Under the pieces are notes generated by a model. That model saw only the letters and a list, made by a program, of their open reading frames with translations, was not told where the DNA came from and made no database searches. This document shows, piece by piece, positions 57,728 through 64,000 of a stretch of DNA of 64,000 bases. How positions within the stretch are numbered: position 1 is the first letter of the stretch; each line of letters begins with the position of its first letter. Location: positions 1 through 64,000 of the forward strand of contig DATJYC010000019.1 in the NCBI GenBank assembly GCA_035499735.1, in the 5' to 3' direction. Source of the stretch: VBDM01 sp035499735. GTDB lineage: Bacteria; Pseudomonadota; Gammaproteobacteria; Burkholderiales; SG8-39. The position numbers were made by a program, and so were the translations under genes.

Positions 57728-58832
57728 AGGCGGCCTTCTCGGCTCTCGACGTGCGCACGCCGGCCGACCACCAGATGCGGCACGCGCCCTCGTCCGACAC
57801 CATGCACGGACCGATCGGCGTGCGCGGCGTGCACGCGCGGCCGTAGAGGTAGCACTGGTCGGGATAGATCTTGCCGAGCACCACGCGCGCGCAGTCGCAT
57901 CCGGGCGGCATCTGCCCCGCGCGCTTGCGCTGCGCGTCGGCGTAGTCGGGGAAGCGCTCGGCGGCGTCGTAGGCGCGGTACGCGTCGCGCAGCGCGAACC
58001 CCGAGCGGGGGATCGTGCCGATGCCGCGCCAGTTCGCGTCGACCACGCGCATCACCTCGGCGAGGTGGCGGCGCGCCGTGGGGTTGCCCCCCGGGCGCAC
58101 GAGCTCCGGATAGCAGTTGTCCAGAAAACATCTCCCCTCGATCAGCTGGCGCAGCACCGAGTAGGTCCCGGCAAGCAGGCTCTCCGCGGTGAAGCCCGAG
58201 ACGGCAGCGGGAATGCCGTGCTTCTGCGGCACGAAGGCCCATTCCTCCGGGCCCATCACGGTCGACACGTGCCCCGGCGCGATCAGCGCGTCGAAGCCGG
58301 GCTGCCCGGAATCGAGCAGCATCGCAACGGCGGGCCAGGTGAGGCGGCCTGCGAGCAGCACCGACAGATTGCCCGGCACGCCCTGGGCGAGCATTCCTGC
58401 CACGGGCGCGGTGGTCGTCTCGAAGCCCGCGGCGAAGAACACCACGGGCCGGTCCGGATTCTCGCGCGCGATGCGCACGGCCTCGAGCGGCGAGGCGATC
58501 GGCCGTATGTCGGCGCCCGCGGCCTTGGCCTGCTCGAGCGACCGCGCCTCGCCCTTGTGGACGTTCACCGGCACGCGCAGCATGTCGCCGAAGGCGAGGA
58601 GCGTCACCGCCTCGCGGCGCGCGATCTGGATCGCCTGGTAGACGGCCTCCTCGGGACACACGCATACCGGGCACCCCGGGCCGGGAACCAGCTCGACGCG
58701 CTCGGGGAGCGCGCGCCGCAATCCGGCCATGGAGATGGAGCGCTCGTGCCCGCCGCAGACGTTCATGATCTTGAACGTCCGCGGGAGATCGAGCGCGCGA
58801 ATCCTATCCAGCCACTCTTTCGCGGTGATCAT
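57726..58832 (-). CDS. hypD: Hydrogenase maturation protein HypD
   Basis: A 368-residue Fe-S protein, scaffold for Fe(CN)2CO. Conserved motifs: N-V-C26-G-G-H-E, G-P-G-C54-P-V-C57-V, G-F-E-T-T-T-A-P near 145, and a C-terminal cysteine cluster (C-D-C-A, Q-C-Y-L, A-C-T). It works with HypC. ATG 58832 lies 29 bases inside the hypB end. Confidence 0.95.
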   Translation of the reverse strand: MITAKEWLDRIRALDLPRTFKIMNVCGGHERSISMAGLRRALPERVELVPGPGCPVCVCPEEAVYQAIQIARREAVTLLAFGDMLRVPVNVHKGEARSLEQAKAAGADIRPIASPLEAVRIARENPDRPVVFFAAGFETTTAPVAGMLAQGVPGNLSVLLAGRLTWPAVAMLLDSGQPGFDALIAPGHVSTVMGPEEWAFVPQKHGIPAAVSGFTAESLLAGTYSVLRQLIEGRCFLDNCYPELVRPGGNPTARRHLAEVMRVVDANWRGIGTIPRSGFALRDAYRAYDAAERFPDYADAQRKRAGQMPPGCDCARVVLGKIYPDQCYLYGRACTPRTPIGPCMVSDEGACRIWWSAGVRTSRAEKAA

Positions 58833-59574
58833 GGGGATGTGCCTCCCTCACTGACGCCAGTCCCGCGCGCACCCACTCCAGCCAGGGCCGCAGGTTCGTG
58901 CCTTTGCGCGCCGACAGCGCGTGCATCGGCGCCGGGCTCGCGAGCTCGCGCACGCAGCGCTCGGCGCGCGCCGGGTCGAAGTCCTCCATGTGCGGAGCGA
59001 GGTCGCACTTCGTGAGCAGCACCAGGTCCGCGCCGCGGAAGAGCACCGGATACTTGGCCGGCTTGTCGTCGCCCTCGGTGTACGAAAGCAGCGCGACGCT
59101 GCGGTGCTGCCCCAGGTCGAAGCTCGCCGGGCAGACGAGGTTGCCGACGTTCTCGATGAAGAGCACGTCCAGCCCGTCCAGGTCCATCTCGTGCAGCGCG
59201 TCGTGCACCATGTGCGCGTCGAGATGGCAGGCGCCGCCCGTCGTGATCTGGACGGCGGGCACGCCGCGGGCGCGGATGCGCTTCGCGTCGTTCTCGGTCT
59301 CCAGGTCGCCGACCAGCGCCGCGACGCGCAGCTCGCCGCGGAACGCGTCGGCGGTCGCCTCGAGCAGCGCGGTCTTGCCCGAGCCCGGCGCCGACATCAG
59401 GTTCACCGCGAGAACGCGGTGCTCGTCGAAATGCTCCCGGTTGTGGCGCGCGGTCCTGTCGTTCGCGGCGAGCAGGCGATCGAGCACGTCGACGGCGGTC
59501 GTCCCGTGCGCCACGGGCGCTCGCGCGAGCTCCGCGTTGCCCGGGGTGACGTTGCAGCCGCAGGTCTCACACAT
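58804..59574 (-). CDS. hypB: Nickel-inserting GTPase HypB
   Basis: A 256-residue G protein. N-terminal C2-E-T-C5-G-C7-N is the high-affinity nickel motif, with no histidine-rich stretch after it. Walker A S-A-P-G-S-G-K-T is at 61-68, and G-A-C-H-L-D near 135 is the second metal site. It loads nickel with HypA. Overlaps hypA by eight bases and hypD by 29. Confidence 0.94.
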   Translation of the reverse strand: MCETCGCNVTPGNAELARAPVAHGTTAVDVLDRLLAANDRTARHNREHFDEHRVLAVNLMSAPGSGKTALLEATADAFRGELRVAALVGDLETENDAKRIRARGVPAVQITTGGACHLDAHMVHDALHEMDLDGLDVLFIENVGNLVCPASFDLGQHRSVALLSYTEGDDKPAKYPVLFRGADLVLLTKCDLAPHMEDFDPARAERCVRELASPAPMHALSARKGTNLRPWLEWVRAGLASVREAHPHDHRERVAG

Positions 59575-59914
59575 CGCCGTCGAGCTCCACTCCGAGGAGC
59601 AGCAGCTCGTCGCCGCTCGCGAGGTCGGTCCGCCAGTCGCCGCACTCGCCGCACAGCAGGCGGTTCGCGCTCGCCGCGGATTCGGCGCCGCAGCTACGGC
59701 AGCGCACGCGCACCGGCGCCTCGTCGATGTCTAGCTCCGAGCCCTCGGCCGCGGTTCCGGCGCAGGCGAGGGGATAGGCGTGCGCGAGCAATCCCGGCTC
59801 GACGCCGGACAGCGGGCCGACGGCGAGGCGCACGCGGCTCACCCGGCCCGCGCGCTCGCGCGCAATGCCCTCGACCCGCTCGAGCAGGGCCTGGCAGATC
59901 GCCAGCTCATGCAC
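59567..59914 (-). CDS. hypA: Nickel metallochaperone HypA
   Basis: A 115-residue protein. M-H2-E-L with His2 binds nickel; C-R-S-C and C-G-E-C (about 73-95) form the zinc site. The start is GTG 59914 (G-T-G C-A-T), because His must follow directly. It overlaps hypC by eight bases. Confidence 0.93.
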   Translation of the reverse strand: MHELAICQALLERVEGIARERAGRVSRVRLAVGPLSGVEPGLLAHAYPLACAGTAAEGSELDIDEAPVRVRCRSCGAESAASANRLLCGECGDWRTDLASGDELLLLGVELDGDV

Positions 59915-60149
59915 CGGATTCGCCCGCCTCGGCGGCGAGCACCTCGTCGTAGAGCTCCCAGGCCGAGCGCGCCTCCTGCGGGGTCATCTTCTGGATCGCG
60001 TAGCCGACGTGGACCATGACGAACTCGCCGATCGCCGGGCGCTCGTCCTGGAGCAGGAACAGGCTCACGTCCCGCTCCACGCCCTTGGCGCTGCAGCGCG
60101 CGACATAGCCCTCGATGGCGACGACCTCCATGGGAATGCCAAGGCACAT
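59907..60149 (-). CDS. hypC: Hydrogenase assembly chaperone HypC
   Basis: An 80-residue chaperone with the essential M-C2-L-G-I-P start that holds the iron on its way to the large subunit. GGAGGAGG lies seven bases before ATG 60149. First gene of the 13-gene operon; an FNR box is 64 bases upstream. Confidence 0.94.
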   Translation of the reverse strand: MCLGIPMEVVAIEGYVARCSAKGVERDVSLFLLQDERPAIGEFVMVHVGYAIQKMTPQEARSAWELYDEVLAAEAGESGA

Positions 60150-60213
60150 GGCCGGACCTCCTCCTCGCACGGCAGGGTTCCAGGCCACCCTACCGGTTTG
60201 CGGGAGGGACTAC

Positions 60214-60227
60214 TTGATCTGGATCAA
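60214..60227 (-). promoter_or_regulatory. FNR box TTGATCCAGATCAA before the hyp/hydrogenase operon
   Basis: Perfect consensus dyad in the 133-base gap between the parvulin stop and hypC. Class II geometry predicts a start near 60179 and a 30-base leader with a strong SD. Confidence 0.9.
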
Positions 60228-60282
60228 AGAGCGCGCCGGCCGCGCCAACGGCCCATTCCAGGCACCGTCGGGGCGAGGCGCG

Positions 60283-60915
60283 CTACTGCACCAGCGGCGA
60301 CGCGCCTTCGGCGAGAATCTGCAGGTATTGCGCGACTGCGCGCTCGGTGGAGCGCTCGCGCAGGAAGGCTTCGATCCCGGCGCGCGCCTCCTCGAACGGC
60401 ACGGTGCGGCCGGCGATGCGGCGCGCAACGTGCACCACGTGAAACCCGTGGCGCGTGGTGACGAGGTCGGGCAGCACGCCGAGCCGAGCGTCCCCGAACA
60501 GCGCGGCCTCGAACTCCGGAACGGTATCGGCGCGGCCGATCTGCCCGAGCGAGCCGCCCTGCGCCGCGGACGGGCAGTTCGAGTACTGCGCGGCGAGGTC
60601 GGCGAAGCGCGCGGGGTCCTTCGTCGCGATGGCATGCACTTCGGCTGCCTTGGCGCGCAATGCTCCCGGCGGGACGCGCGGCGTGATGGCGAACAGGATA
60701 TGGCTCACCTCGGCCAGATCGCCCGAGCTGAACCGGGCGGTATTGCGGTCGTAGTAGCGGCGGCACTCCTCGCCGGTCGGGTCGGGTGTCTTCACTTCGA
60801 GATCGAGCAGCCGCTCGAGCACCTCGTCCTCGGACCCGGCCTCGAGCCCGAGCTCGGCCGCCCGCTTAAGCAGAAGCGCCCGCACGTCGCCGAGACTTTG
60901 CGGCTTGGATTCCAC
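60283..60915 (-). CDS. Parvulin-type peptidyl-prolyl isomerase
   Basis: A 210-residue PpiC-like protein. The rotamase core V-S-H-I-L-F-A near residue 70, G-G-S-L-G-Q near 120, V-L-P-D-L-V-T-T-R-H-G-F-H-V-V-H near 150 is clear. No signal peptide, so cytoplasmic. It follows narI by four bases, as often in beta-proteobacterial nar loci, and may assist nitrate reductase folding. Confidence 0.9.
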   Translation of the reverse strand: MESKPQSLGDVRALLLKRAAELGLEAGSEDEVLERLLDLEVKTPDPTGEECRRYYDRNTARFSSGDLAEVSHILFAITPRVPPGALRAKAAEVHAIATKDPARFADLAAQYSNCPSAAQGGSLGQIGRADTVPEFEAALFGDARLGVLPDLVTTRHGFHVVHVARRIAGRTVPFEEARAGIEAFLRERSTERAVAQYLQILAEGASPLVQ

Positions 60916-60919
60916 GGCT

Positions 60920-61609
60920 TCAGCCTCTCGGGCGCACGATCTGGTACGCGCGGGTGAGGTAAGCCACGGCGGCGAAGCCGCTCCAGACGTGCACCAGACG
61001 CGAGAACGGAAACAGGAGGAACATCGTCAGTCCGAAGAACAGATGCACCCTGTAGATCCACGGGACCTCCCGGATGAAATCGGCCGCGCCGCCGCGGAAC
61101 GTCGCGATGTGCTGCGCCCACTGGCCGAGCAGCAGCATGACCCCGCCCTCGCGGTGCTGCAGCGAGAAGAAGATGGAGACGAGGCCCAGGAGCAGCGTCG
61201 CCAGGATCCACAGCAGGATGAAGATGTCCATGGACGTCGAGGTAGCGCGGATGCGCGACTCGGCGAGCCGCCGGTGCACGAGCAGTATCAGGCCGACGAG
61301 GCAGATCGCGCCGAAGGTGGCGCCCGCCCCTATGGCGAGCATCTGCTTGGCTTCGGTCGATAGGCCCAGCGCGTGATAGAGGTCGGCGGGCGTGAGCAGG
61401 CCGAACAGGTGCCCGAAGAAAAGCATCAGGATGCCGATGTGGAAGAGGTTGGAGCCCCAGCGCAATTGCCCGCGGCGCAGGAGCTGGCTCGAGTCGCTCT
61501 TCCACGTGTACTGCTCGCGCTCGAAGCGCACCAGCGACCCGAGCAGGAACACGGCGAGACAGACGTACGGATAGATGCCGAACAACAATTGATGCGCGAA
61601 GTCGCTCAT
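60920..61609 (-). CDS. narI: Respiratory nitrate reductase gamma subunit
   Basis: A 229-residue cytochrome b with five helices that oxidises quinol. His in F-H-I-G-I-L near 57, G-H-L-F-G-L near 67, and in R-V-H-L-F-F-G and R-L-V-H-V-W near 190-210 bind two haems. ATG overlaps the narJ stop. Confidence 0.94.
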   Translation of the reverse strand: MSDFAHQLLFGIYPYVCLAVFLLGSLVRFEREQYTWKSDSSQLLRRGQLRWGSNLFHIGILMLFFGHLFGLLTPADLYHALGLSTEAKQMLAIGAGATFGAICLVGLILLVHRRLAESRIRATSTSMDIFILLWILATLLLGLVSIFFSLQHREGGVMLLLGQWAQHIATFRGGAADFIREVPWIYRVHLFFGLTMFLLFPFSRLVHVWSGFAAVAYLTRAYQIVRPRG

Positions 61610-62259
61610 GCCGGCGTCCTCTTGGGGTAGAACTGAACGGTCTGCGGCCCGACCTGCGGTCCGCCGAAAGTGACCTCAGGGTCCCTCCATTCGCGATCCA
61701 GCACCGCCAAATCCTCCGCCGGGGAGGATCCCTCGACGGGCTTCTTCGCGAGCCCCGGCTCCCCGGCGATGGCGAGCAGCGCGCCGAACAGGGCCGAATA
61801 GCGGCTGCCGCGCTCGGCGAGCCGATCGCCCACACCGCGAAGGATGTCCGCGGTCTCCCCGAGCAGGCCCTTCGCCTCGTCGGGCGAGACGAGCGAGAGA
61901 AACTCCAGAAACGCCGGAAGATAGTCCGGAAGCTCGCTGCTGACCACGCGCACGCCGCGCTTGGCGTATGTGGCGAGCAGGTCGACCATCGCTTGGCCGC
62001 GGTCGCGCGACTCGCCGTGCACGTGCTCGAAGAGGTGCAGCGACAGCGAGCGGCTGCGGTCGAACAGCGACACGTAGCGCTCCTGCAGCTCGTACAGGTC
62101 ACCGCCCGCGAGCTCGGCGATCAGCGCCTCGACCTCGCGCCGCGCCGCGCGCGGCAGCAACCCTTCCGCGTCGAGCACCGCGCCGATCTCGGCGAGCGCC
62201 TCGAGGAGCGCGGGCTCCGGATGCGACAGCAGGGCCGACAGCGCGAGGTAGGTCTTCAC
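61606..62259 (-). CDS. narJ: Nitrate reductase assembly chaperone NarJ
   Basis: A 217-residue helical chaperone for the molybdenum-containing NarG. L-F-D-R-S-R-S-L-S-L-H-L-F-E-H-V-H-G near residue 73 is the family signature. GTG 62259 overlaps the narH stop. Confidence 0.92.
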   Translation of the reverse strand: MKTYLALSALLSHPEPALLEALAEIGAVLDAEGLLPRAARREVEALIAELAGGDLYELQERYVSLFDRSRSLSLHLFEHVHGESRDRGQAMVDLLATYAKRGVRVVSSELPDYLPAFLEFLSLVSPDEAKGLLGETADILRGVGDRLAERGSRYSALFGALLAIAGEPGLAKKPVEGSSPAEDLAVLDREWRDPEVTFGGPQVGPQTVQFYPKRTPA

Positions 62260-63791
62260 GCGGTTTCCTTGAGGCTCAGCGCTTTCAGGGGAATGACGCG
62301 CTTCTTGCCGCCGAACAGGCTCGCCTCCGACTCCCCGCCGGAACAGCCGTTGCCGAAGGAAAAACCGCACGCGCCGCGCAGGTCGTAGGCGTCCTCCGCC
62401 TGCTCGCGGTGCGAGGTCGGGATGACGAAGCGGTCTTCGTAGTTCGCGATCGCCATATAGCGGTACATGTCCTCGACTTGCGCCGTCGAGAGGCCGACCT
62501 GGGCGAGCACCTTGACGTCCTCGCGCTTCTCCACGTTGCGCGCACGCATGAAGGCGCGCATCGCGAGCATGCGCTCCAGCGCGAGCTTCACCGGCGCCTC
62601 GTCGCCGGCGGTGAGAAGGTTGGCGAGATACTTGAGCGGAATGCGCAGCTGCGATACGTCTGGAATTTCGCCGTTGGTGCCGAGTTGGCCGCTGTTGGCG
62701 GCGGCGCTGATCGGCGAGAGCGGCGGGACGTACCAGACCATGGGCAGCGTGCGGTACTCGGGGTGCAGCGGAAAGGCGACCTTCCAGTCCACCGCCATCC
62801 TGTAGACGGGCGACGCCTTCGCCGCCTCGAGCCAGTTGTCGGGCACGCCGTCCTTGCGCGCCTGCTCCACAACCGCCGGGTCGTTCGGGTCGAGGAACAG
62901 CCCGAGCTGCGCGTCGTACAGTTCCTTGGGGTCTTCGACGCTCGCCGCGCGCTCGATGCCGTCGGCGTCGTACAGGAGCACGCCCAGGTAGCGGATGCGC
63001 CCGACGCAGGTCTCCGAGCACACCGTCGGCTGCCCCGCCTCGATGCGCGGGTAGCAGAAGATGCATTTCTCGGCCTTGCCGCTCTGCCAGTTGAAATAGA
63101 TCTTCTTGTAGGGACAGCCCGAGACGCACATGCGCCAGCCGCGGCACTTGTCCTGGTCGATGAGGACGATGCCGTCCTCCTCGCGCTTGTATATGGAGCC
63201 CGAGGGGCAGGAGGCGACGCAGGTGGGGTTGAGGCAGTGCTCGCACAGCCTCGGCAGGTACATCATGAACGTGTTCTCGAACTCGCCGTAGATTTCCTTC
63301 TGCACGTCGTCGAAGTTCTTGTCCTGGGAGCGCTTGGAGAACTCCCCGCCGAGGATCTCCTCCCAGTTCGGGCCCCATTCGATCTTCTCCATTCTCTGCC
63401 CGGTGATCAGCGAACGCGGCCGCGCGACCGGCGCCGCCAGCGAGGCGGGCGCGTCGTGCAGGTGCTCGTAGTCGAAGGTAAACGGTTCGTAGTAGTCATC
63501 GATCTCGGGCAGGTGCGGGTTTGCGAAGATTTTGGAGAGGATCGCGAGCTTTCCGCCCTGCTTCGGCCGGATCTTGCCGTTGCCGTTCCTCGTCCAGCCG
63601 CCCTTCCAGCGCTCCTGGTTCTCCCAGTCCTTCGGGTAGCCCACGCCGGGCTTGGTCTCGACGTTGTTGAACCAGGCGTACTCCATGCCGGGGCGCGACG
63701 TCCAGACGTTCTTGCAGGTCACCGAGCAGGTGTGGCAGCCGATGCACTTGTCGAGGTTCAGCACCATCCCGATCTGCGCGCGGACCTTCAT
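62256..63791 (-). CDS. narH: Respiratory nitrate reductase beta subunit
   Basis: A 511-residue iron-sulfur subunit. The first cluster motif is C16-x2-C19-x2-C22-x3-C26, and further clusters lie in C-E-H-C-L-N-P-T-C near 180 and C-R-G-W-R-M-C near 215, where Trp marks the [3Fe-4S] site. ATG 63791 overlaps narG. Confidence 0.95.
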   Translation of the reverse strand: MKVRAQIGMVLNLDKCIGCHTCSVTCKNVWTSRPGMEYAWFNNVETKPGVGYPKDWENQERWKGGWTRNGNGKIRPKQGGKLAILSKIFANPHLPEIDDYYEPFTFDYEHLHDAPASLAAPVARPRSLITGQRMEKIEWGPNWEEILGGEFSKRSQDKNFDDVQKEIYGEFENTFMMYLPRLCEHCLNPTCVASCPSGSIYKREEDGIVLIDQDKCRGWRMCVSGCPYKKIYFNWQSGKAEKCIFCYPRIEAGQPTVCSETCVGRIRYLGVLLYDADGIERAASVEDPKELYDAQLGLFLDPNDPAVVEQARKDGVPDNWLEAAKASPVYRMAVDWKVAFPLHPEYRTLPMVWYVPPLSPISAAANSGQLGTNGEIPDVSQLRIPLKYLANLLTAGDEAPVKLALERMLAMRAFMRARNVEKREDVKVLAQVGLSTAQVEDMYRYMAIANYEDRFVIPTSHREQAEDAYDLRGACGFSFGNGCSGGESEASLFGGKKRVIPLKALSLKETA

Positions 63792-64000
63792 ACGGCCTCC
63801 TTCGCGGGCGCGTCCATCCAGTCGACGCTCGCCATCTTGCGCACGATGACGAACTCGTCGCGGTTGGAGCCGACCGTGCCGTAGTAGTTGAAACCGTAGC
63901 TCTGCTGCGCGTAGCCGCCGATCATGTGGGTGGGCTTGGGGCAGGTGCGCGTCACCGAGTTGTGGATCCCGCCGCGGGTCTTCATGATCTCGGAACCGGG
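63788..64000 (-). CDS. narG: Respiratory nitrate reductase alpha subunit, C-terminal end (partial)
   Basis: About 70 C-terminal residues, the rest outside the window. Y-A-Q-Q-S-Y-G-F-N-Y-Y-G and N-R-D-E-F-V-I-V-R-K are standard NarG terminal motifs. The stop overlaps narH. Its promoter and any narK genes lie beyond the right edge. Confidence 0.92.
   Translation of the reverse strand, partial: PGSEIMKTRGGIHNSVTRTCPKPTHMIGGYAQQSYGFNYYGTVGSNRDEFVIVRKMASVDWMDAPAKEAV

Noticed and set aside
60228..60243. GC palindrome near the parvulin end as an intrinsic terminator
   Set aside because: Stem is short and imperfect and the T-run is only three bases.
61968..63884. 638-codon + strand frame opposite narH and narJ
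   Set aside because: Shadow of nar genes; composition is typical for antisense of GC-rich coding DNA.
1..64000. CRISPR arrays, tRNA or rRNA genes, insertion sequences, phage genes
   Set aside because: No regular repeats, no tRNA-like cloverleaf with CCA end noticed, and no transposase or integrase motif in any frame examined by eye.

Overview
The window is a GC-rich, tightly packed chromosomal segment, very probably from a betaproteobacterium (Burkholderiales-like, perhaps uncultured). The grounds are the two orphan Bug-type tricarboxylate-transporter receptors, the aromatic-catabolism gene families, the HemN/SafE/FNR neighbourhood and a narGHJI locus followed by a parvulin gene. I saw no rRNA, tRNA, CRISPR array, transposase or phage gene. 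Most adjacent genes overlap by 4 bases (ATGA, GTGA or TTGA), so the window is largely a set of translationally coupled operons.

Left third (1-27.1 kb): transport and catabolism of aromatic or heterocyclic compounds. Positions 1-6.6 kb hold a Rieske ring-hydroxylating dioxygenase (alpha and beta subunits), a divergent FAD monooxygenase, a VOC-family protein and a NitT/TauT-type ABC importer split over two convergent transcription units. An LtaS-like sulfatase-fold transferase and two small membrane proteins follow. Then come an amidohydrolase/decarboxylase, a 3-hydroxyanthranilate dioxygenase-like cupin, a cyclase-like protein paired with a Ser/Thr kinase, a Bug receptor, an MFS carrier, an arylamine N-acetyltransferase, an outer-membrane barrel, a haloacid dehalogenase-like protein and an HdeD-like protein. 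Positions 18.8-27.1 kb are one operon: a three-subunit molybdenum hydroxylase, an amidohydrolase, a second Bug receptor, a UbiD decarboxylase and an NAD-dependent epimerase.

Middle (27.1-47.5 kb): an oxygen- and nitrogen-oxide-responsive region. It has hemerythrin, SafE, HemN, a NarX/NarL-like two-component pair, a lone receiver protein, an FNR regulator with its iron-sulfur cysteines, a MacAB/LolD-like ABC exporter, a Pat-like acetyltransferase, a UspA-HPF-zinc-ribbon-P-type ATPase operon, a desaturase operon ending in NnrS, and a lipoprotein cytochrome c. Palindromes of the form TTGAB-N4-RTCAA (FNR boxes) lie before six of these transcription units and before the hydrogenase operon. Four of the seven sit where a class II FNR promoter would start transcription at, or within two bases of, a start codon that has no Shine-Dalgarno sequence.

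Right end (47.5-64 kb, minus strand): a 13-gene operon hypC-A-B-D-F-E, maturation protease, HupH-like protein, hynS-isp1-isp2-hynL, and an octaheme cytochrome c of the hydroxylamine oxidoreductase family. An FNR box lies ahead of hypC. Upstream is narG(partial)-H-J-I and a parvulin. Together the genes suggest a facultative anaerobe that respires nitrate and oxidises H2 under FNR control. The hydrogenase module fused genetically to an octaheme cytochrome is the most unusual system here.
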